A DNA stretch of 64,000 bases, from positions 62,001 to 126,000 of the forward strand of contig JAKJXP020000101.1 of the NCBI GenBank assembly GCA_022225965.2, written 5' to 3'. Shown here piece by piece: positions 13,281 through 27,137 of the stretch; position 1 is the first letter of the stretch, and every line of letters starts with the position of its first letter. A program made the translations under genes and the position numbers. Origin of the DNA: Diatrype stigma. Taxonomy: Eukaryota; Ascomycota; Sordariomycetes; Xylariales; Diatrypaceae. The notes beneath the pieces were generated by a model, which saw only the letters and a list, made by a program, of their open reading frames with translations, had not been told where the DNA came from and made no database searches.

Positions 13281-14902
13281 GTGAGTTAGACGCAAGTAAT
13301 GCCCTTACCCGAGAAGCAGCTGACAGGTTCATCTCCAGATCACCACCGGTCGCCATTGCCAAGCAACCCACCCAAGAAGGGCCATTTGCAGGTTACGTGG
13401 GACTACTGGTCTGTTTCTGGTAACAGGAACATGACCGCAGGCCGTAGGTGCAGATGTACGGCCCTTATGCGACGCGTAAGATCATGAATCACGGGAAGGG
13501 GGAGGCAAGGAAGGGTTTGCGAAGGTGATAACTGAACGATGGATGACTCGCCGTTATCACTTGACACGGAGTGTCATGATCAACAAACTCTCGAGCATCT
13601 CCGTCTGACACAGTTCGTGCTGCGCGAGAGATTCTCCGCCGTGGTTCGGCATGCCCAACGCGTCCGCGGATAGAAAAGGCGGGTTGTAGCTATCCGTGAG
13701 GCTCTGGTCGATCATCGCCCATCAGCTGACGCTGAGGTGTAGAGGTGCTTAATTCTAGCCCAGCATGATTGGACCATGCGGAAATAATAGTAGGTGGGAA
13801 ATCCCTAGGTAGGGTTACACCCGAGAACACCCGAGACTAGGCGATGCTCTTACGAGAGCCGCCCCGTGGCTGTTGACTGCCTTCCCAGACGGTTCCTGCC
13901 TTGCTCACCAGGCTGAGCAGAGATACAAGCCCGGTACATAGGGAGCTGGTCACTTCCCTCGACTTTGTCTGCCTCCACAGCGTGGCGTATGTCTCACCGC
14001 GGGAGGATAGAAACACGTGGCACAGAGATGATGTTGGCTCCCGACGCCGGCCCCATCGTGGAGATACAACTAGCCCACGAGGAACGCGGGAAGCCTCGCC
14101 TACCGGAGGTTTGAGATTCTCTTTTCGGCATGTCGGAGCGATTCTAGTAACAAATAGTCCGGTAGCTGGCCTGAAAACGGACCGTTTCGGGCCCCGTCCT
14201 CGGCCTTTTGTTCACTTATCTAACCGGCTGCTCCATCTCATACAGCAGGAAATCACAGGCATACTAATGTCATTGTTTCTGTGAGAGAATTTGCGATGCT
14301 TTACCGTCAAGTAGTAATCCGACCATATTACTGCGGCTGTGATGAAAGTGCTTTTTTGGAGTAAGTGGTACAGCTGAATGTACTACAGGGTGGCTATTCC
14401 GTAGCTCATGAGTGACTGTTGTGTTCTGCACCCAACCAGAAAATATGGCGAAAGAATATGCTAGGTGTAACTAGGAGGGTCGGGAGGGTATCAAACCAAG
14501 CCCCTTAAGATATGAAAGATTGCACAAGTACTGGATCAATGTCTGAATGGTTGATACTTTCTTGTGAGAAGTAATCACTAGCGAACGACTAAGGCTACAT
14601 CTCGAGTTTGTAATTGAATTGCGATTACACTATATCCCAAAAAAGGAGCGGCAACTTGAATGGTTTTTCTATTGCCGCTGTTGCTAGCTGAATATGCTTA
14701 TGATGATGGGTCTAGAGCGAGATAGCTGTCCTACATTCACTAGTTACTACGGCTGTTAGTCTAGAAGGCATCTTTAATACCGGTATAATATCCAGAGCAT
14801 GAGGTCAAACGTGAGTGACCATGGGCTCCTTTCGATCATCTACACTAGACCTGTGTATATACGAGCACAAGTTCCTTCCTCTTTTCTTTTCTTTCGAGGC
14901 TT

Positions 14903-14927
14903 AGGGATCATCTTAGTGATGACCCCT
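14903..14927. other. Small inverted repeat
   Basis: Ten-base arms (AGGGATCATC and GATGACCCCT, nine of ten pairing) flank a five-base TTAGT loop. There is no gene nearby and the function is unknown. Confidence 0.45.
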
Positions 14928-16911
14928 TCGCCGAACGGCCATACACCCATACCTATGTAGAACAATATGCGTAAACTACCTTACAAGTTGTCAGCCGAAA
15001 CCACGGCAGCTACTAGCACGTTGCAGAACAACATGCTGAAAACACTTAGCCAACCACCAATTTATACCGCAAGTCAAGGCCTTCTCGAGTACCGAGACGG
15101 TCCCTATCCTCTTTAGCCCGTTTCGGCTTCAACCAATTCAGGCATGAGAGTGTACTCCATGGCAAGAGGTATGAGTATGTATTGTACCCCTATTCACGGT
15201 GAGGGTGAAAACCCCCGGTCATAGATATATAGGAAACACCGGCAGTACATCCATGCCCCCCCTGGCCTCGCAGATGTGATATCGATACTGCATCTCTATG
15301 ACTGGAGAGAACTAGACCCAGTAGGTAGCAACTTGGCTATTAAAGGGGTAGTTCTATCAATGCCTCCGTTGCGATGTACCTGTTACATGGCCCGGCCAGG
15401 CTGTCTGAAGGCCCGACCAGTTTCAATATCGACGTGGTATCTGAAGTCACTCTGTGCGATATGAAAGACAACGAGTGTTCACAGAACTCTACTAGACGCC
15501 CGATGACTTGTCTGCTGACATGCCCCGAGGATGGGTCTCGCTGACGCCTGACTCATGGCGTGACAAAAGTGTGATGGTCAAATCATGAGCGGCATTGCTC
15601 TACCGTGAAGGGATTCCTACATATCTCGCATAGCGATCTAGTGAATAGTGCATAAGTCGGCGTGGGACGAGACCGTTGACGAGGTGCCTATGACATGCCG
15701 TATTCAAGCCACAATATGCAGAGACCACGGGTATCGGTACTAGAAAGGGGGAATGTCTGGCGCTTAGCAGCTTAATCTCTCGGTCGATTTAGCCGCTGTC
15801 TATGCCTGCCTTCCTGCGGCCCAGACTATATCGAGCCTGCCACGTAAAATGGGGCTGAAGAGGGGTCGGCTCTGATATGCTGGCGTGGTTGCCAGGAAGC
15901 CCTGAGTCGCATATTGACATGCTTAGGCATCAAATCATGCCTAAACTGAGCCATGCGGATTCTGATGAGATGCATTGCTTACTTGCATGAAGACCTCATC
16001 ACGAAATTTGATATGGAGTTGGAGCGAAGGTTATTATTCATTGGCCACGGTGACTCCCTCGAAGCATCCTGACAGCATGGAAGGGAGTAGGGAAGTCTTA
16101 GCCCCCTCTTAACAAATCTCGGCATGAAGAAGACGCGTTTGGACACGTCTACCATCTTCTCCCCAAAGCCGGTTTTACCTGTTTCACTCCCGGATTTATT
16201 GGCACCTAAGTGTATCCGGAGTATCCGCAGCATATGTAAGTAAGCAGTGAAGAAAAAGCAGGCTCTGGGAAACCAGCATGACCCTTCTTGATAACGACAA
16301 TACGTGTCTAGCGAGGTTCTAGCGAATTGCTAAGTAGGGGCCTCTGTGACATGGCGAGAGCCTGTGGATCTCGGACAGGGTTCAGGGTCTAAGAGGAGGA
16401 AGGACTTAGCCGAGCGGTGAGGGAGGCTCGGAGGCTGATGATCGCTCCCCGCTTGGGTGAGGAAGGGAAAGCTCACCTGAAGCCGCGGAAGTCAAGGCTA
16501 CATGGAGGCGGGCTGGGCTAGCTAGTAATATAGTAGAGTTGACGGCCACGCGACCAGGCTGGTGTACCCGAACACGATATAACGGCAGCTACTCCTTGTA
16601 TCCTGGCTCTACCGGAAGCTCCACGTTAGACCCCGGATCGCCGACGCGGGCGGCGCATTCTCCCGCTCCAATGACTAGTCGCAGGCGGCGGCGGCCTGGA
16701 AGCCCGGATTCCATCACACCGCCTGTTAGCAGTAGCAGGCTTTTATTTGGGTTGGCAACTGAGGGCCGAGGGGCCTGGCTACGATTTAGGAAAGCAGAAC
16801 CGATACAGATGAGCTCATGATGTAACATCGGTTGTCCCCAGTTGCCAACCGGCCCGAGGTGCTCTCACAGCCGAGCGGGAGAACAGTGGTATTCACACCT
16901 TATACAGAAAG

Positions 16912-16943
16912 ACGCTGCCACGCTGCCACGCTGCCACGCTGTC
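16912..16943. repeat. 8-bp tandem repeat ACGCTGCC, four copies
   Basis: Three perfect units and one imperfect unit in a row. Confidence 0.8.
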
Positions 16944-17138
16944 ACACCACAGATCGCTCAATAGCGCAAGCCGTCCACCAGTCAGAGGCCACGCTACGTA
17001 TATCGAGGCGGGCATCTCCTACGTTTCTACGACATCCCGACATTCCGTCCTTCATATGAAGTGTGGAACAACGTCTGGACGGAGCTGTGTTTGATATCGA
17101 GATATCGACTTTCCTATGTGTTATACGTAGACGCTGTC

Positions 17139-17178
17139 GTTGATGTTGATGTTGATGTTGATGTTGATGTCGATGTTG
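17139..17178. repeat. GTTGAT hexanucleotide microsatellite
   Basis: About six copies, one with GTCGAT, followed by GTTGTTGTGG. It translates as Val-Asp and is not evidence of a gene. Confidence 0.85.
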
Positions 17179-17672
17179 TTGTGGTTGTGGTAGTTGTAAT
17201 TAGGACTCAGGCCAGTGGCGCGGTAGTTGAATTAAGCCATATAGTGGAGTCAATGTATAGCTTACATCAGCATATAGGTAAGCAACCTTGGAAAAGGAGG
17301 GATGCGTTAGCAAAAGAACCAATCATGTATCGAGATATAAGGCGCTACAAGGACCTGCCGAGGTTACTACATACCTATATGTACATACACAGTGAGGTAC
17401 GTAGGTGGTGAGACACCAATCAGCATCTCAGCTATTATGTAACCCCCAACCTTGAAGTGACCAACCAACCGGCTGCGAGCCAGTCTCCGCCATAGCCAAG
17501 ATCCACTTTCTACCTCCTTCGCAATAGCTCGCCTTCTAGTTACCTTCCGCCTTCCGCCTCCCGCCTTCAGATGTTCAGAAAGTGCAGAAGCTCGGAAGTT
17601 CAGCCTTGCAAACTTTCGAGATTTCAGCCTCGTCTCCAGACCAACCCAAACCGAGCAAAGGCGAAGGCGATT

Positions 17673-17693
17673 ACGACGACGACGACGACGACA
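17673..17693. repeat. ACG trinucleotide repeat
   Basis: About seven ACG units followed by an AAG-rich stretch, upstream of the gene at 18095. Confidence 0.8.
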
Positions 17694-18094
17694 AAGAAGA
17701 AGAAGCAAAACACGTGAACGTGAATGACAACCAGATCGACGCTTGACTCAGGCATTGAATCAAGCAAGCAATGCATCCTTCCACCTAGCCAATTAATAAT
17801 TAATGATCCGATCTGATCCGATCCGATCTGACGACACAGCCCCCCTGACAGTTGCGCCCGTTAACCATCAAGCAACAAGATTCAACCTCGGCATCATTCG
17901 TCCCAGCCAGAACAAGTAACGCTTATTGAGATTTCGATGTCGCCGTAACTGGGGCAAAGGCATCATTCCATCGGGCTTGGAGTCGCCAGCCAAGCCATCG
18001 TCGCAAAACCATCGCAGCTTGCCGGCAATTGTCGTATCCCAAGCTCGACCCCCTTCCTCCCCACCCTACGGGCTGAGCTACACACAACACAACC

Positions 18095-18893
18095 ATGTCG
18101 CACCCCCCGTCGGCGCCCGTGAAGGTCCCGGCCTCGGCCGCGACCTACACGCCCGCGACGCTAGACCCGGAACTGCGATCGCAGATCAACACCGTGCTGT
18201 TACGAGAAGGATATATTACAAAGTACGGGGTCCCCCTCCCCCTCTCCTTTGCATGAACAACCCCCCCCCCCCCCCCCCCCCCCCCCAAAGCTACCTTGCC
18301 TCCATAAATCTACTTTGCATCTGACTAATCCGAAACCTCCCCCCCTCCCTTGTAGGATCCAAGAACAGCTCCTCCACAGCCTCGACGCGCACCCGTCCAA
18401 CTGGCCCTCGGCCGTGCAGACGCACGCGCTCGCGCTGCTGCGGTCCGGCGAGGCGAGCACGTTCCCGGCGCTGGTGCGGCGGGTCCTCGAGGACGTGCGG
18501 CACGACACGGCGACGGCGCGGGCGGCCGAGCCGCCGTCATCATCATCATCATCGACCGGCGCCGCCGCCACCAACAATAACAACAACACCTCGAGCAACA
18601 GCTCCACCACGAACGCTAACGCTAGCGCCGACGGCGCGACATCAACAACGGCGCCCGCTACCTCGACGACAGACGCCAACGGCGGCGAGGCCACCGGGGC
18701 AGGAGCGGTGGTGGTGAACGGGAACGGGACCAAGAAGGCGGTCAACGGCGGTTCGTCGTCGGGATCGGGCGACCTCAACCTCGCGGTGCCGGCCGCCGTG
18801 CTGGAGACGGTCCTGAAGCTCGCGCGCGAAAGCCTCGAGGCCGTATGCCAGCTCGATGAGGGCGGCCCCGCTAGCACGACCAATGGGGGGTAA
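18095..18893 (+). CDS. Conserved fungal protein of unknown function
   Basis: Two exons, 18095-18222 and 18356-18893. The 133-nt intron has a GTACGG donor, a CTGACTAAT branch region near 18321 and a TTGTAG acceptor; it joins in frame to give 221 residues. The start ATG lies in an ACCATG context. Residues 1-43 (starting MSHPPSAPVKVPAS) and the first part of exon 2 (about 44-95, with the NWPSAVQ and FPALVRRVLEDVR stretches) look like a conserved helical module. A Ser/Thr/Asn/Ala/Gly low-complexity linker follows (about 100-180), then a second short helical segment near the C-terminus (LAVPAAVLETVLKLARESLE). I believe similar proteins occur across filamentous ascomycetes as uncharacterised entries, but I cannot assign a function. 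No signal peptide or membrane segment is seen. The intron carries a 26-C run. Confidence 0.8.
18261..18286 (+). repeat. Poly-C run (26 nt) inside an intron
   Basis: C26 lies in the single intron of the gene at 18095, about 38 nt after the donor. Its length may be miscalled. Confidence 0.85.
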
Positions 18894-20359
18894 AGAGGGC
18901 CAAGGATAATATCTTGACATAAGGTGGTAGTAGTAGCACACTAAGACCTAGCCTTGCCTTGCTTTGTCTTGCCTTGCCCCCCCTTTCCCCTCCTCTCCCC
19001 ACTCCACCCTAAAACAAAAACAAAGCAAGGAATAAACAAGAAGGAAAGGAACGAAGAGAAACGGAAAGAGAGAATGGAGCTGCGGTGTCGTACTTTGTCG
19101 CTTAACTGGCCCCCACCCCCCTATCCTATCCTATCCTATCCCATACCTGACTCCCCCACCATCAAGGGTAAAGGGGGAGGGGAACGGGGGTAGAAGCTGC
19201 TGCTCGATATCTCTTTTATACACCACCAATGAACCAATCAACCCAACGAAGGAGAAGAAGCTACTACGACAATCAACAACAGAAAAGGGGAACAACAAAC
19301 AAAACACTGCCTTACTTACCTAGGTACCTAGCCACGAAGGGAGGACAGAGCATACATACCAATACCATACCATAGCCACCAGATAGATGAACTCACGGGG
19401 GGACGAGGAAGGGAAGGAAGGAAGGAGAGATGGTTGAAACTGTCCCTATTACCTATCTACCACTTTAGGGGAGAAGGGGGCGGACGAGGCGGAGAGAGAG
19501 AGAGAGTTTTACTGCGTGTAGCCAACTACCTGTCCGCACGCACGCACACATCACATACATTACTACGTACCTACATAACTACATTAGCACTTGCACACTT
19601 CATTTGACGATCACGAGGGGGACAGGGAGGGTGACTATCTAGACACACGGAAGGCAAGGCAGCGCAGCGCAGCAAGCAAGCTGGTGGGTGTGTCGAGTCG
19701 GGGGTGTCTTACATGGAGACAGTTAGATACCTTACGAACCACGCCGTTGTTGTCTGGTTACTTTACGTTTCCAAGGCTCAAGACATACTAGTTGTAATTA
19801 GATGCCATCAAGCCTATTCCTACTACACGATGCCCTTTACAAGTGTCGGGTTTTCTCATGTTTACACGTAGTCCGCGTAGTCAATAACCAATTGTAAACC
19901 TCCAGGTCTCCCTAACAACAAGTCAATATCACAATTACTTCGAGTTTTGTATATCCCACTAACAGCAGGTTTACGTCACAAAGTAAGTTCACCCATGCAA
20001 TGTTAAGTTTATGCGGTCTATTCGTTAAGCTACCTGTCATTGCAATGTGGTTTTCATATGCCTAGCGGCCTTCTCATATTCCTGCCTCGGCTCGAAAGTA
20101 CGAGTGCGCCATCATGGGATAACCATCCTCGGAAATGTTCATCAATTAGCCTCCATCATACCCCTCTAACGACCCTGCAACGTTGAGTCTACCGGCCAAA
20201 GGTCCCATGCTAAAAGCAGAAGAACTGTGCAAGCCCCGAGGCACGAAATGGAATTGTGCTCTAGACTCGGTTCACTCCTACCCATAGAGACAGGCGATGA
20301 GATATTAGAATACAAAGGCGAGCATTCTAAACCCGCGCAAGGAGTTTCCAGGATGACAT
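18894..20359. other. Intergenic region between convergent 3' ends
   Basis: Holds the 3' flanks of the gene at 18095 and of CDC48. It contains a TCCTATCC run near 19123-19140, an ACCTAGGT palindrome at 19318, an AGAGAG run near 19494-19506 and a GCAGC cluster near 19660. No gene is seen. Confidence 0.5.
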
Positions 20360-23101
<2,742 letters not shown>

Positions 23102-26100
23102 GGTGTCCGTTTGCCCCGGGGAAGTTGTGAAGTAGATGTAGGTGGGACAACTTGAGGCAGAACCAGTCTTGTGAATGAGGTGGGAAAGGGAAATGTAACC
23201 AAGGGGATTGCAAAGGAAGACTGGTCCTCTGCGATGCGGTGTGAGAGAAAAATCTATGGAAGATTTTGGAGATGGGAATGGATGATGGGGAGGTAGAGTA
23301 GGTAATAAGTTCGTTGTCCGGACCTTCAAGGTTGCAGGTTGCAGGTTGCAGGTGTGTTTAAAGGTTGAAGTAGCTGTTCAGGTATGACGATTGCTAAGGT
23401 ACCTAGAGCTCAGGCCACGCTGAGTCCCTCCGTGGCAACCTTAGCAAGTTCAAGTGGCAGGTGGGAGAAACTCATGGATTTTCAGTGTTCTTGCCACCTG
23501 TGGCCAAGTGGTTTGTACCAGATGCCAGGTCGAACACACCTTTAGCGTCCTTGTGGCATGTACCGAAGGCAGGCAAACGCAGGCATAGGCACCTGCACAC
23601 AAGTACATCTACGGATGCACGGTGGCAGGCAGGACAGGCAGGAACAGGCAGACAGGCTGATACGCAATCACCCAATGGCATTACCTTATTGATTGGGTAC
23701 GGAGCACTCAACAAACGATACGTGGCTACGAATACTATCGAATGTCAGCCTTGCTTGGATTATTAAGACATATTATTGTTCTTGTTCTATTGATGTCTAT
23801 GGCGACAAAAGGGGTTTCGGTCTGAATTTGGTTTTCTTCTACGCAGTTACCTAACTACATCCTGTCACCATCATCAGTATACATCACTTACATACAATTC
23901 ATGGGTACCCAGGTAGGTACTGTACCTACAGTACGCACGAACCCAATCTTATCTACACACACGTGCCTTGACAACGATCGGAGTTAAGATCCTGCCCCTC
24001 CTTGCCGGTGGATGTCTACTTGATTTCTGATACTCAAGAACTTGAGACCTCAAAACTTGGGCACAACAAAGTCAACTCACTCCAAGCAAGACCGCTCCTT
24101 CCGGGTTTCAAGCAGTTGTCAGCCCGGGTTTGCTGTTGGCATGAAGGGCAAAAACAGCAATATGGTCAACAACCTCAGCCAAGCACTCAGTGCCCGTAGC
24201 TACAAACCCTACAAGGGGCAAGGTGGTTGTAAGGATAATTGACAGTCTTTAGACCCGCAAATCATCACTGCGTGTGACAGTTATTATTACAACGACCTTG
24301 AGGGGCTTACTATATACAGAGAGAGACCTTTAGTGATATTTGACACTCTGCCGAATAACACTGAAAGCAGGTTTAAGCTGAACGGCTTCGGTCGTAATAC
24401 AGCCAGCTTCTCACTTTTGAGCACCAGGAAATCAGCGTCTAGCTAGCAGTAATGACCAGCAATCCATAACTAAGTCAAGAGATAACATATTTTCCAAGGC
24501 AAAAAAGGGGGTTACAGCTACCCGGGAACCAACAAGGCTATAGAATGCAAGGAAATATACGCAATGTGCTTTTCCAGGGCTAGATGAGCATGATGTGTAT
24601 GGATCACCCTAAACACAGTCGAATACTACAGACGTTTCCCTTCACATTGACTCGCTCTCCGTACCTGTTCATATAATATATCCCTTTCCCCTGATACACA
24701 TCGAGTCTCCAGTTTGCCAAGTTCAGATTGAGTTCGGTTATTGAGCGTGTCTATAGCAACTTGTCCATAGTAGAATACTACTTTCTTTCCCTATGAGTGC
24801 AACATCGCTGCGGCTCTTCACATGGCTTCGTGGAGCTCGGCCGTCAGCACCTGGGTGTATATATAAGTGATTCCACAGCTTCAGAATCTTCGAAAGTTGT
24901 TTTGAGTATCTTGAGTATCTGTAGTGCGATCACTTGGTAAAACCAATGCTGTGTCAACGTTGTCAATCGATGTGAGCTAAACTCTAAGAGACGAACGAGC
25001 CAAGCTTGGCATCCCCAAGGATGGCCAGTGCTTGCAACTATATATATATAAGTCCAAGTCGGATGTTATATGGCAGTATCATCCATCCTGGTAGCCAGCC
25101 TGACTGACCACTGGGTTTGGATGAATGGAGTTCGATGTTCGATTACATACCATCCGACTGCTCTCCCACTGAGAATATGCAGATACCATAGCTTTTGGAT
25201 CCGGTGCTAACTAGCGGTTAGCAAAACAATTACGGTCAGGATCCTAGTCTCTTCAATTACTTGAATGCTGCTGTCGACAATACCCTTAACGAAATCAACT
25301 ACATAAGTACTATGTAGTAATTACTTTGTTGCTAGTCTATCGTAGTTCTTCTTGCTGATTCGACTATCGGACTATCCTGATTGGCTATCAACCCGAACTC
25401 TTTACCTACTACAGCATATACATACATCCATAGTAACTAAGTTGTAAGATGTCTCTTAGTTGAAGAATACCTAGGTACTCTTTGCAGCCGTTGAATGCAC
25501 ACACATGGTTTCGTCCTTCAACTTGCGAGAAGAAATTTTTTCAGCCGAGCAGCTGATGGTTTCATGAGCCGAATGCCTTGCTGCTTCATGGAAAGCATCG
25601 GTAATTATCAGAAGTCAAACTGCGAGCGAATTGGGGAAGGAGTGCCATGACCATCTGCTTCCATCTTCCATGCAGATATGCACTGATACCTGCCGTACCC
25701 TCACCATCGCCCGCGAATCGCGGTGCGGGCCACCCTGTTGCTTTTAGTGGTTGATTGCCCTGGCCTCTACTAAAACCCGGACCCTCTCTGACATCACACG
25801 CCGCTGCTTGTCAATCAATTTAAAAAGACATTCCGAGCAGCACCAACCCGTACACATGGGAGGTGAAGAAAATCATGAGAGGTTCGTTCGTCGGGGAATG
25901 CAACCCTGGAACAAGTGACCAGAGTTGGCGAAAAATTTTCTTCTCATTCCATCTAGAAACGGAGGACACCACAGACAAGACATGATAGCACTCTCCTTGC
26001 TTAACCGATGAGAAGCGAAACGAGGTCTGGAAAGAGGGAAAAATTCATCAGCCTTGCTTGGTTCCAACTGCCCACTCCCAGGCCTAGGGGGCCGGTCTCC

Positions 26101-27137
26101 GTCCAGTCCGTCTACAACCCCACCAAGCAAGTGCGGCATTGCATTGGTCAATGCCAGCATAAGCGGCGGCTCGAGCCCCAGAACTGCGCCAAGGGGGTTA
26201 GCTAGTGGGAGGTGGGGTGCTTGCGATAAGGCCGTCGGCAGGGTTTATGTTGACTGCTACCTAGGTACTATGTATGTACGTACATACCTGCCAATGTGTG
26301 TATGGAGTCTCTATGGGGAGGGCAGGAAGGCTAGATAGGAAGGTACGGGGACGTTCAAGCAAATTCCGCCGCGTTCCCTCAAGTTTCCCTCTTCCCTCAC
26401 GCTGGGGAAGGCATTGCCGAAGTACACCGGTATCAATCCCACCTGCAACATCTCCATGCTACCAGGTACCTACTAGGTATCATCCACATCATGTACATGT
26501 AACATTAGTACCTCCCTCCCATGGGTTTACCTCCCATGACTTTCTACGCAGCTCCACCACAATCTGCAATCGCGCAGCTAACCCGCCGGCTTGTCGAGGG
26601 AGTTCGGGCGGATAGATGCGCCAGGCCAAACCCCAGTCTCCCAGTCTGCCAGTCTCCCAGTCTGCCAGAAAAGCAGGGCAGCAGAGCAGAAGAACCAATA
26701 TATCAAGCAGTGTGAACTGCCTGCCCTCTCTCTCTCCTATCTGCTCTACGTTGCGATTAGTATGTGTTTCTCGTAATAAAGTGTCAATTGGCGATAGCAT
26801 ATTGTTGTTGTTCACCCCCGTTCGTCTCCGTCATCTTCGTGACTGCTTGCTTGCTGCTTGCTTGTTCAACCTCACCATCCTCAGGATATTCTGGTCGTGT
26901 AGCCCGTTACCAAGCCGAAACTTCACACCCCGCCTTCCTGTTCTAGGTACCTATAGTCCGGTCGTACGAGGCGAGGTTGTTGTTGCTGTAAGAGGTGTCC
27001 GCAGGTTAGCTTTCATACGTACTGCTGCCGCAGTGGTTATCGCCGTGTTTTGCGCTTCCCGACGCCCGCTCGCCAAAACATACCCACGCAGGTGTTCTAG
27101 GTCATCACCCGACAGAAGAAGGATAAGAAAAAGATAA
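23102..27137. other. Divergent intergenic region between CDC48 and the Avt1-like gene
   Basis: About 4 kb containing both promoters. Near CDC48 there is a GGTTGCA triplet repeat (23330-23350). ACCTAGGT palindromes lie at 25469 and 26259. A pyrimidine-rich, TTGCTTGC-containing leader around 26700-27000 precedes the transporter. No gene can be supported; open frames at 24.0-24.2 and 26.0-27.1 kb lack domains. Confidence 0.5.
23330..23350. repeat. GGTTGCA heptamer repeat in the CDC48 upstream region
   Basis: Three perfect tandem copies about 230 bp upstream of the CDC48 start codon. A regulatory role is only a possibility. Confidence 0.75.

Larger units (their letters stand above)
3561..18094. 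other. Gene-poor region of about 14.5 kb
   Basis: No protein gene can be supported here. Open frames are short, mutually overlapping and without recognisable domains. The stretch carries microsatellites (3713-3790, 4200-4280, 5047-5073, 5507-5542, 12829-12870, 16912-16943, 17139-17178, 17673-17693), homopurine/homopyrimidine runs, long poly-G/poly-C tracts at 9828, 10694-10773 and 13167-13280, and a short unsequenced gap. The part from 11.1 to 12.4 kb has a higher-GC patch that could be a decayed mobile element, but I found no terminal repeats or enzyme motifs. The last few hundred bases (17.4-18.09 kb) are probably the promoter and leader of the next gene. Confidence 0.5.

Noticed and set aside
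13037..13423. Open frames made of poly-Gly or poly-Pro across 13.1-13.3 kb and 10.6-10.8 kb
   Set aside because: Artefacts of poly-G/poly-C tracts and Ns.
16405..16500. A-box-like TAGCCGAGCGG suggesting another tRNA
   Set aside because: No B box (GGTTCGA) or acceptor-stem pairing within tRNA distance.
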